Source: JABCPE02 sp963518845 | Lineage (GTDB): Bacteria > Bacteroidota > Bacteroidia > Flavobacteriales > Weeksellaceae | Length of the DNA stretch: 31,538 bases | NCBI GenBank assembly: GCA_963518845.1 | Contig: CAUQKV010000018.1 | Location: forward strand, 1-31,538 | Direction: 5' to 3' | Shown here: piece by piece, positions 1 through 7,154 of the stretch | Layout: every line of letters begins with the position of its first letter | Numbering within the stretch: position 1 is the stretch's first letter | Made by a program: the position numbers and the translations under genes | The notes under the pieces: model-generated | Database searches by the model: none | What the model was told of the DNA's origin: nothing | What the model saw: only the letters and a program-made list of their open reading frames with translations

Positions 1-30
1 ATTTTATCTCCTTCAACCAAGAATAAATTG

Positions 31-38
31 TATTTTTG
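31..38 (+). promoter_or_regulatory. Candidate -7 box of the tamL promoter
   Basis: TATTTTTG fits the Bacteroidetes -7 consensus TAnnTTTG and lies 42 nt before the tamL start codon. I see no convincing -33 TTTG at the expected 17-23 nt upstream, so the call rests on the -7 box and its position. Confidence 0.45.
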
Positions 39-80
39 TCTAAATTTTTTTTTATATAGAGATTGTAAAATTTTAATAGT

Positions 81-2672
81 ATGAGCAGTAAGCATAGTCG
101 TAAATATTTTCAAAAATATCATATATTTTTATCTCTCACAATAATTATGGCATTATTTTATGCCTGTACTACCAATAAAGTCCCTAAAGGTCAGTATCTT
201 TTAACAAAAAATAATTTTAAATTTACTGATGGCTCTGTCTATTCTAGTGGAGTATCCGACTATGTTTCCCAAAAACCTAATGGAAAAACGCTTTTTGTAT
301 TTCCTATGAGTTTATGGTTTTATAATATGGCAAATCGTAAATACGATACCATATTAAATAAATATATGAACTACCCTTCTCACCTTAGAAATAGTAAACT
401 GAGAGACACTCTTTCCATCAGAGCTGGACATCCAGAATATGTGGGAAGAAGTATGCTTTTGAGCAGAATGCTTCATAACATAGGGAAAGCTCCTGTCATT
501 CTTGATGAAAACAAAACCAGACTAAGTGCTAATGGCATCAAAAAATACCTAATATACAGAGGATACTGGGATACAGAGGTGGAATACAGCATTAAGAAAG
601 ATTCTTCTGCTAAAAAAGCTCAAAATATCTTTACAATCACTCACAAAGACCCTACTTATATAAGTGAGTACAACCATAATATTCCCTACCCTGATATAAG
701 GGCTATTTATGAAAATAATTATGACAAAAGTCTTGTAAAAAAAGGAAATATCCTAAACCAAGCTCATCTAGAAAATGAAATAAAAAGAATCAACGAGCTG
801 ATGAGAGCTGAAGGATATTATAACTTTAATAGTAATAATGAAGAAATATTTTTTACTGCAGATACTCTAAAGAGCAGAAAACAGGTTCCTTTGACATTAG
901 AAATAAGAAAAGACACTATCGGTGGGCGATATAAAAGACACACAATAGGAAAAATAGAAATTTATATAAAAGACAAGCCTTCTGATTCCACAATTATAGA
1001 GAAAAAAATAGGTGATGTTACCATCAGAAGAATGGACCGCTACTTCAAGTCAAGACCTCTTTGGAGAGCTGTCACTGTAGATAGTGGTGAAGTCTATAAC
1101 CAAAAAAGAATAGACCTTACCAGAAGAAACCTTATTGCTCTTGATAATTTTAGTATCGTAAATGCTAATCCTTTGACAAGAAGATCAAAAGAAGCTCCTA
1201 ATGACAGCATCTTAGACCTTCGCTACACGCTTATTCCTTTGCAAAGGTATAACCTAAAACTGGCTACAGACCTGCATTATTCGCAAATTCTAAACTTCGG
1301 AATTTCGCCAAGTTTGGAATTTACGAGCAGAAATATATTCCGAGGAGGAGAAAACCTGAATCTAAGCATTTCGGGAATTATCGGTACTACTGGAAATGAA
1401 AAAGGTAAGTTTTTCAATGCCTATGAAACTTCAGCCGAAATTTCACTAAAATTCCCGAGGTTCATTTCGCCTTTCAGTATGGATAAAATCATACCACGCC
1501 GATTCTCGCCATCATCCTCCATCACTTTTGGGGCATCTGTGCAGAATAATATTGGTCTGGGGAGAATCAACTTCAATGGTGGGATAAACTATTTCTTGAA
1601 TGTAAATGATGTAGTTTCGCACCGTTTCACCCTGCTAAACTCTCTACTGAGTATCACCAGAAACAAGGATAACTACTATGATTTGTTCCCTAATGACAAG
1701 GTTGTTCGTGATTATATTTTTAGGCTTTATCAAAGTGTAAATCCTACTTTGGTTTCGCAGTTTTATAATGGAAATGTAACTTCTGATGCTGTTTCTCAAG
1801 CCATTTTAGGCGACAACACCTTTACAACGAGCCTAAATTTTGCCGACCAATATCAGATGACTTTATTCGAACAATCACTTCTTAACAAGGAGAGACAAAC
1901 TCAGGATGTTATCATTTTTGGACTAAATTACAACTTCCTCTACAATGAATTGGGTAAAAAATATTTCAAACACCCATTCTATTTTAATGCTAAATTTGAA
2001 CTATCAGGAAACACACTGAGTTTGCTGGATAATATATTCAAATTTGAGAGAAGAGACGAAAGTATAATACATAACGACACCCAAAGAAGTGTTTTTGGAA
2101 CGGTATATTCTCAGTTTGCAAAATTGGATTTAGACATCAGAAAATATTTTAACTTTAATGATGGTAGACAAACCCTTATTTTGAGACAATTTATAGGAAT
2201 AGGGCTACCATATGGAAACTCCAGAAACATGCCTTTTGCCCGAGCTTACTACAATGGTGGTTCCAATGATATCAGAGCTTGGAAAGCTTATGGCGGACTG
2301 GGACCTTCTGATTCTCAGCTAAATGAAAACATCAGAACCTACATGATGGGGAACACGAAACTAACCACCAACATAGAATATCGTTTTATGATGAATAATA
2401 TGTTCCATGGAGCCCTGTTCACGGATTTAGGAAACACTTGGTCTATAGGCGAAGAAAAAAATGACAATGCATTCAAAATCAATAAATTCTACAAGCAAAT
2501 GGGAATTGGCAGCGGCTTTGGAATTAGAATGAATATCGCATATGTCACTTTCAGGCTCGATTTTGCTTACAAAGTCTACGACCCAAACAAACCTGAAGGA
2601 CAGAAATGGGTAGCTTCTAAAATCAATCTGCTAGACCCTACTGTAAACTTCGCGATAGGATATCCTTTCTAA
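81..2672 (+). CDS. tamL: TamL-type outer-membrane assembly lipoprotein (BamA/TamA superfamily)
   Basis: An 863-residue outer-membrane protein of the BamA/TamA superfamily, inferred to help insert or fold outer-membrane or surface proteins. The N-terminus is a basic stretch, a hydrophobic segment (about 15-27) and a lipobox-like end, FYAC, with Cys29 as the likely lipidated residue. It is followed by TTNKVPKGQYLL, typical of Bacteroidetes TamL. Residues of about 140-400 read as POTRA-like domains; from about 395 to the end, alternating aromatic strands end in GYPF, as expected for an Omp85 barrel. The length is normal for the family. The ATG at 81 is the only start that keeps the signal peptide. 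It is monocistronic, with its own promoter box and terminator. Bacteroidetes TamL is known as a lipoprotein form of TamA; the exact substrates here are unknown. Confidence 0.88.
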   Translation: MSSKHSRKYFQKYHIFLSLTIIMALFYACTTNKVPKGQYLLTKNNFKFTDGSVYSSGVSDYVSQKPNGKTLFVFPMSLWFYNMANRKYDTILNKYMNYPSHLRNSKLRDTLSIRAGHPEYVGRSMLLSRMLHNIGKAPVILDENKTRLSANGIKKYLIYRGYWDTEVEYSIKKDSSAKKAQNIFTITHKDPTYISEYNHNIPYPDIRAIYENNYDKSLVKKGNILNQAHLENEIKRINELMRAEGYYNFNSNNEEIFFTADTLKSRKQVPLTLEIRKDTIGGRYKRHTIGKIEIYIKDKPSDSTIIEKKIGDVTIRRMDRYFKSRPLWRAVTVDSGEVYNQKRIDLTRRNLIALDNFSIVNANPLTRRSKEAPNDSILDLRYTLIPLQRYNLKLATDLHYSQILNFGISPSLEFTSRNIFRGGENLNLSISGIIGTTGNEKGKFFNAYETSAEISLKFPRFISPFSMDKIIPRRFSPSSSITFGASVQNNIGLGRINFNGGINYFLNVNDVVSHRFTLLNSLLSITRNKDNYYDLFPNDKVVRDYIFRLYQSVNPTLVSQFYNGNVTSDAVSQAILGDNTFTTSLNFADQYQMTLFEQSLLNKERQTQDVIIFGLNYNFLYNELGKKYFKHPFYFNAKFELSGNTLSLLDNIFKFERRDESIIHNDTQRSVFGTVYSQFAKLDLDIRKYFNFNDGRQTLILRQFIGIGLPYGNSRNMPFARAYYNGGSNDIRAWKAYGGLGPSDSQLNENIRTYMMGNTKLTTNIEYRFMMNNMFHGALFTDLGNTWSIGEEKNDNAFKINKFYKQMGIGSGFGIRMNIAYVTFRLDFAYKVYDPNKPEGQKWVASKINLLDPTVNFAIGYPF

Positions 2673-2679
2673 ACTTACT

Positions 2680-2716
2680 AAAAAAGGTTCAAGACAAAAT
2701 ATCTTGAACCTTTTTT
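2680..2716. terminator. Bidirectional intrinsic terminator between tamL and the 2731-3435 gene
   Basis: A perfect 15-bp inverted repeat (2680-2694 with 2702-2716) with a 7-nt loop. The arms are A-rich and T-rich, so each strand has a T-run after the stem. It lies 8 nt after tamL and 15 nt from the end of the convergent gene, and can serve both. Confidence 0.9.
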
Positions 2717-2730
2717 GTTTTCTATAAACT

Positions 2731-3435
2731 TCATTTTCTTATCATTATCTGATTAGATTGTATCTTCCCACTGAAAAACTTATATCCTTTAAATTCTTCT
2801 TTTTGCTTTTGGGTTAAATATTTATAAATCTTTTTATCTACACAGATTTTCAAAAACATTGGATAATCAACATTTTCCTGTAACCAATAATAATAAAAAG
2901 CTGTTGCTGATGTCCGCCAAAATGAGCTAAATTCTTTAACAAAACTAATCCTTTTTCCTGATTCTAATGTTTTTAGTTGGTTGTATAGATACCAATTAAT
3001 ATCAGCATTTTTGTATTCTCCTTTTATGTTATGATTTTTTTTCCAGATTTTTATTTTTTCTCTATGTTGTTCCGCTCTTTCTTTATTATTGATTATTAAA
3101 CTGTCAAGCCCTTCCGTATCAAAATGAGGCGCTCCTGTAAGACCTTCCATAAAACTATCATTACCATCTTTTATCATAGGAATCATTCCTAGATCAGAAA
3201 GATCGGTATATCGGTATATGTCATCACATTTATCACCTGACATATATATTTTATAATCAGTTGTATCTATTGGAACAATGTAGTTATTTTTACTTTCATT
3301 TATCAAATCTATTTGTAAAACATAAATAACTCTATGTGAGGCTTTCTTTTCACTAATGATTTTCAATTCCATTTTTATTTGAGAAAAGAAAATCTGAAAT
3401 ACAAAAAACAAAGACAATATCAAAAGTTTTTTCAT
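2731..3435 (-). CDS. Secreted protein of unknown function
   Basis: I do not recognise a family. The 234-residue product starts with a clear signal peptide (MKKLLILSLFFVFQIFFSQ), with probable cleavage near residue 19-20. The mature part is hydrophilic and Lys/Tyr-rich, with a beta-strand-like opening (about 20-60, including VLQIDLINESKNNYIVP) that resembles the edge of an immunoglobulin-like fold, then a charged helical stretch (about 115-150). I see no lipobox, no metal motif and only two mature cysteines (about residues 54 and 198). It stands alone between tamL and ychF, convergent to tamL and divergent from ychF, and has its own -7 box. A periplasmic or surface location follows from the signal peptide; function is open. 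Confidence 0.8.
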   Translation of the reverse strand: MKKLLILSLFFVFQIFFSQIKMELKIISEKKASHRVIYVLQIDLINESKNNYIVPIDTTDYKIYMSGDKCDDIYRYTDLSDLGMIPMIKDGNDSFMEGLTGAPHFDTEGLDSLIINNKERAEQHREKIKIWKKNHNIKGEYKNADINWYLYNQLKTLESGKRISFVKEFSSFWRTSATAFYYYWLQENVDYPMFLKICVDKKIYKYLTQKQKEEFKGYKFFSGKIQSNQIMIRK

Positions 3436-3458
3436 AATCCAATTTATATAACTTGTAA

Positions 3459-3466
3459 CAAATATA
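3459..3466 (-). promoter_or_regulatory. Candidate -7 box for the 2731-3435 gene
   Basis: On the reverse strand this reads TATATTTG, a full match to TAnnTTTG, 23 nt upstream of the ATG. No clear -33 TTTG is visible at the right distance. Confidence 0.5.
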
Positions 3467-3535
3467 TGAAAATATTAAACCATTTTGGATTCATTTTATA
3501 GAATGCATATTGTCTAAATAATCGATAATATTTTT

Positions 3536-3543
3536 TATCTTTG
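3536..3543 (+). promoter_or_regulatory. ychF promoter (-7 box TATCTTTG)
   Basis: TATCTTTG matches the Bacteroidetes -7 consensus. A TTG at 3510-3512 lies 23 nt upstream, at the outer limit of the accepted -33 spacing. The expected start is near 3550, giving a leader of about 40 nt before the ychF ATG. Confidence 0.65.
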
Positions 3544-3592
3544 CAGATGGTAAAAACAAGGTGTATTTGCCTTTTGAATAAAATATAAATTT

Positions 3593-4684
3593 ATGAAATG
3601 TGGAATTGTGGGCCTGCCCAATGTAGGAAAATCTACCCTTTTTAATTGTTTGAGTAACGCTAAAGCACAGTCAGCAAACTATCCTTTCTGTACCATAGAA
3701 CCCAATGTAGGAACGGTTTCTGTACCAGACCCTAGACTGTTCGAATTAGAGAAAATAGTAAAACCTGAGCGTGTCCTTCCTACCGTAGTAGAGATTGTAG
3801 ACATCGCAGGGCTGGTAAAAGGAGCGAGCAAGGGAGAAGGTCTTGGAAATCAGTTTCTTGCAAACATTCGTGAATGTGATGCCATCATCCATATGCTGAG
3901 ATGTTTTGAAAACGGAAACATCGTCCATGTGGAAGGCTCTGTAGACCCGCTGAGAGACAAAGAAATCATAGATATAGAACTACAGCTCAAGGACTTAGAA
4001 GTTCTTGGAAAAGCGATAGAAAAAGCTAAAAAACAAATAAAATCTGGCAAAAAAGAAGATGTCCAGACTTATGAAACTCTCGTAAAACTAAACGAATTCA
4101 TAGAAAGTGGAAAAAATGCAAGAGAATTCCCTGCGGATGATTTTGCTAAATCAATCATCGATGAAATTCATCTTTTGACTAAAAAACCTGTTCTCTATGT
4201 GTGCAATGTAGATGAGGACTCTATCCGAAATGGAAATCCTTGGATTGCTAAAATAGAAGAGATGGCGGCCAAAGAAGGTTCTGATACTCTGGTAATTGCA
4301 GCACAGATAGAGGCTGATATCAACGAACTGGAAACCTACGAAGAACGCCAAATTTTCTTAGAAGAACTAGGGCTAAAAGAACCAGGTGTCAATCGTCTTA
4401 TCCGTCAGGCTTATCATTTGCTAAAACTTCAGACCTACTTCACTGCTGGTGTGAAAGAAGTGAGAGCATGGACTATCGGCATCGGCTGGACTGCACCACA
4501 GGCAGCAGGAGTGATTCACTCGGATTTCGAAAAAGGATTTATCCGTGCAGAAGTGATGAAATATGAAGATTTCATACACTATGGCTCTGAACTAAAAGTA
4601 AAAGAAGCAGGAAAACTCTCCGTAGAAGGTAAAGAATACATCGTACAAGATGGAGACATTATGCATTTTAGATTTAATGTTTAG
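3593..4684 (+). CDS. ychF: Redox-responsive ribosome-binding ATPase YchF (OLA1 family)
   Basis: A 363-residue Obg-related P-loop NTPase of the YchF/OLA1 group. Visible motifs are the P-loop GLPNVGKST (7-15), the DIAG switch motif (70-73), and NVDE at 205-208 in place of the NKxD guanine motif. The NxxE form is what gives this family its ATP preference. A helical insertion (about 130-175) is followed by the rest of the G domain, and a TGS domain occupies about 280-363. Length is normal. It is monocistronic, with a good promoter and a terminator shared with the convergent DUF58 gene. In other bacteria YchF binds ribosomes and affects stress responses; its role here is inferred from the family. 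Confidence 0.97.
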   Translation: MKCGIVGLPNVGKSTLFNCLSNAKAQSANYPFCTIEPNVGTVSVPDPRLFELEKIVKPERVLPTVVEIVDIAGLVKGASKGEGLGNQFLANIRECDAIIHMLRCFENGNIVHVEGSVDPLRDKEIIDIELQLKDLEVLGKAIEKAKKQIKSGKKEDVQTYETLVKLNEFIESGKNAREFPADDFAKSIIDEIHLLTKKPVLYVCNVDEDSIRNGNPWIAKIEEMAAKEGSDTLVIAAQIEADINELETYEERQIFLEELGLKEPGVNRLIRQAYHLLKLQTYFTAGVKEVRAWTIGIGWTAPQAAGVIHSDFEKGFIRAEVMKYEDFIHYGSELKVKEAGKLSVEGKEYIVQDGDIMHFRFNV

Positions 4685-4721
4685 TTCTTGCTAATGAATT
4701 TTTCTCATATATTTTTAATGT

Positions 4722-4752
4722 AAAGGTCAGCCGCATTTTGTGACTGACCTTT
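4722..4752. terminator. Terminator shared by ychF and the convergent DUF58 gene
   Basis: AAAGGTCAG (4722-4730) pairs with CTGACCTTT (4744-4752) around a 13-nt loop, followed on the plus strand by more T. The reverse strand has a weaker T-run. The same core stem, AAAGGTCAG, recurs in the terminator at 20013-20042. Confidence 0.8.
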
Positions 4753-4759
4753 TTATTAG

Positions 4760-6085
4760 CTATAAAATTCCTCTTGCTTTGATTTCCAGATATTTGTTTA
4801 TCACCTCTATATTTAGATTTTCTGGAAGTGTGTAAATCGTGAATATTCCGTATTTTCTCAGCTCTTGGATAATCAATTTTTTCTCAAATTCCAGCTTTTC
4901 AGCGATAATCTCATCATAGACTTCTTGAATATTTTCTGGTTTTTTATTTATTAAATCATTCAGTTCAGAATTTTTAAAAAAGATAACTACCAAAAGGTGA
5001 TTTCTCGCGATGCCGCGCAGGTATTTCATTTGTCTATTAACGGCATCCAGCGTTTCAAAATTAGTGAAAAGCAGCACCAGACTCCTTTGGCTGATGGTGG
5101 TTTTCACATCTTGATAAAGTCGGCTGAAATCACTTTCATAAAAATTAGTTTTAATATTATAAAGCGCCTCCGATATTTTTTTCAGCTGACCAGATTTTTG
5201 CTCCGCCTGAACTTTATTCTCTGTCCTTTGTGAGAAAGTCATCATCCCTGCTCGGTCGCTCTTCTTCAAAATAATATGCGAAAGAGCCATCACCGCATTT
5301 ATGGAATAATCCAAGAGACTCAGCCCCTTGAAAGGCATCTGCATCGTCCTTCCCTTGTCTATCAGCATGTAGATTCTTTGGGATTTTTCATCTTGGTACT
5401 GATTGACCATCAGCTTGTTAGCTTTAGAAGTAGCCTTCCAGTTGATACTCCTTATATCATCTCCCTGCACATAATTTCGTATCTGTTCGAACTCCATTGT
5501 ATGCCCTAGTTTTCTGATTTTTTTAATCCCTCCGAGCAAAAACTCATTCTGAAGAGCCATCAGCTCATATTTACGAAGATGAACAAAAGAAGGATAACTC
5601 GGCAAAGAAGCTTCTTTCTGAAAAACAAATTTTCTAGAAACAAAACCAATAGGACTTTTCGCATAAATATTCAGCCCTCCAAAAACATATTCTCCCCTTT
5701 CTTTCGGGATTAAAATATATTCAAAAAACGAACTACCCTGCGGTAAAATGGTCTTTTTTATCAAAAAATCCCTTTTTTGGAACTGAAATGGAATTTCATC
5801 TATAATTTTCAAATCCACCCGAAATGGATAATTATTCTTAATGTCTATCTTCACGGAGTTTTCATCGCCATTAGACAATTTTTCAGGCAAAATTCTTTGG
5901 GAATATATTGCATCTTTTTGGTTAAACAAAAGCATCGAATCTACGATGAAAAGCACCACCAAAAGACACAAAAGCCCATGAGCAAACCATGTAAGTTCTG
6001 GAAAGAAAAACGCCAAAACATAGCACAGCCCTACCCCTGTCAGAATATGAAAAAATCTATGATTAATATAAAAACGCTTCCACAT
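4760..6085 (-). CDS. DUF58 domain protein with a degenerate vWA-like region
   Basis: A 441-residue DUF58 protein. Two N-terminal membrane segments (about 13-30 and 35-53) are followed by a beta-rich region (about 75-155), then the DUF58 signature GDDIRSINWKATS (208-220). The C-terminal part is a von Willebrand A-like fold beginning YMLIDKGRTM (239-248). The usual metal site DxSxS reads DxGxT here (D243, G245, T247), so metal binding is doubtful. DUF58 genes often sit with moxR ATPases and BatA/BatB genes; none is in this window. The next gene upstream is DUF368, ending only 15 nt before this start, so the two probably share a transcript. AGAAAAG just before the ATG is a weak ribosome site. 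Molecular function is unknown. Confidence 0.88.
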   Translation of the reverse strand: MWKRFYINHRFFHILTGVGLCYVLAFFFPELTWFAHGLLCLLVVLFIVDSMLLFNQKDAIYSQRILPEKLSNGDENSVKIDIKNNYPFRVDLKIIDEIPFQFQKRDFLIKKTILPQGSSFFEYILIPKERGEYVFGGLNIYAKSPIGFVSRKFVFQKEASLPSYPSFVHLRKYELMALQNEFLLGGIKKIRKLGHTMEFEQIRNYVQGDDIRSINWKATSKANKLMVNQYQDEKSQRIYMLIDKGRTMQMPFKGLSLLDYSINAVMALSHIILKKSDRAGMMTFSQRTENKVQAEQKSGQLKKISEALYNIKTNFYESDFSRLYQDVKTTISQRSLVLLFTNFETLDAVNRQMKYLRGIARNHLLVVIFFKNSELNDLINKKPENIQEVYDEIIAEKLEFEKKLIIQELRKYGIFTIYTLPENLNIEVINKYLEIKARGIL

Positions 6086-6100
6086 ATCTTTTCTTACTGG

Positions 6101-7027
6101 TTAATCATTTTGCATTTTTGATGCCCATTTTTCAATTCCATAAATCAAAATAAACCCCGCAAAAGCAAGTCCCACAGCCAATAAAACCTGAGGTTCTCCA
6201 GCGAAATCCGAAGGTAAAACGCTCTTTTCCAACAAAATAATTTCCTTCCCATGAGCATCTATTTCCTTATCCAAAACCTCTTTCCATGGCCATACTTTAT
6301 TCAGAGAACCGATGATAAAGCCTGTAAGCCCAGCCATCGTGGTATTTTTTTTGTGTTCAAAAAGCCATTTCAAAGCCTTAGAAAAACTCAAAATTCCTGT
6401 CACAGCTCCCAGTCCTACAATGGACAAAACCTTTATATCAAAAGTATCCAGCGCATTCAGCACCGTATGATAAGCCCCTAAAAGCACCAAAATAAACGCT
6501 CCTGAAATCCCTGGCAAAATCATCGCACAAATAGCCAAAGCCCCTGCAAAAAACAAGAAAATATGCCCGTTATTATTCACCAATGGAGGAATAATCGTGA
6601 TATAATACGCTGTAAATGCAGCTATTACAATCGCGATAACTGCTGGAGCATCCCATTTCTTAATATCTTTCCACAGAAAAAGAACACTCGCCATCATCAG
6701 CCCAAAGAAGAAAGACCAAACTGCTATCGGATGCGTTGCGATAAGGTATTTGATGCCTTTTGCTAGGGATAAAATACTGATTCCTATCCCCAAAAATAAA
6801 GCCACAAAGAAATTTCCATTGATGTACTCCCATGCGAATTTTATCCCTTCTTTTCTTAAAATTTTTACTGCTGGAAAGTTGATTTTATTGATAGAATCTA
6901 TAAGCTCTTGGTAAATCCCTGATATGAAAGCGATAGTCCCCCCAGAAACCCCAGGCACCACATCAGCAGCCCCCATTGCCACACCACGAAGCGTAATGAA
7001 TAGATAATCCTTCAAAGTCCTTTTCAT
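6101..7027 (-). CDS. popT: DUF368 membrane protein, probable undecaprenyl-phosphate transporter (PopT family)
   Basis: A 308-residue polytopic membrane protein of the DUF368 family. Two related signature motifs, DVVPGVSGGTIAFISGIY (22-39) and MILPGISGAFILVLLGAY (169-186), mark the inverted halves of the fold, with about eight or more hydrophobic segments in total. DUF368 members (PopT) were shown in other bacteria to return undecaprenyl phosphate across the inner membrane, recycling the lipid carrier for peptidoglycan and surface polysaccharide. That role is carried over here by family membership only. An extra charged loop (about 248-275) precedes the last helix. It is the first gene of a two-gene unit with the DUF58 gene and has a -7 box close upstream. 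Confidence 0.88.
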   Translation of the reverse strand: MKRTLKDYLFITLRGVAMGAADVVPGVSGGTIAFISGIYQELIDSINKINFPAVKILRKEGIKFAWEYINGNFFVALFLGIGISILSLAKGIKYLIATHPIAVWSFFFGLMMASVLFLWKDIKKWDAPAVIAIVIAAFTAYYITIIPPLVNNNGHIFLFFAGALAICAMILPGISGAFILVLLGAYHTVLNALDTFDIKVLSIVGLGAVTGILSFSKALKWLFEHKKNTTMAGLTGFIIGSLNKVWPWKEVLDKEIDAHGKEIILLEKSVLPSDFAGEPQVLLAVGLAFAGFILIYGIEKWASKMQND

Positions 7028-7044
7028 AAAATTCTTATATGCTA

Positions 7045-7052
7045 CAAAAATA
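7045..7052 (-). promoter_or_regulatory. Candidate -7 box for the DUF368-DUF58 unit
   Basis: The reverse strand reads TATTTTTG, a match to TAnnTTTG, 17 nt from the ATG, implying a leader of only about ten nucleotides. The -33 region has only a weak TTTC. Confidence 0.5.
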
Positions 7053-7118
7053 CATTATTTTGCTGTAAATCTGCGAAAGAATATTCCGTTTTTTACTCAT
7101 CAAAACCTTCAAAAACAA

Positions 7119-7147
7119 AAAAGCCTAACAAAATTTGTCAAGCTTTT
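7119..7147 (-). terminator. Terminator of the M1 aminopeptidase gene
   Basis: On the reverse strand an 11-bp stem (7147-7137 with 7129-7119, including two G-U pairs) closes a 7-nt A/T loop and runs into TTTTTTGTTTTT. It starts 8 nt after the stop codon. Confidence 0.8.
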
Positions 7148-7154
7148 CGGATTT

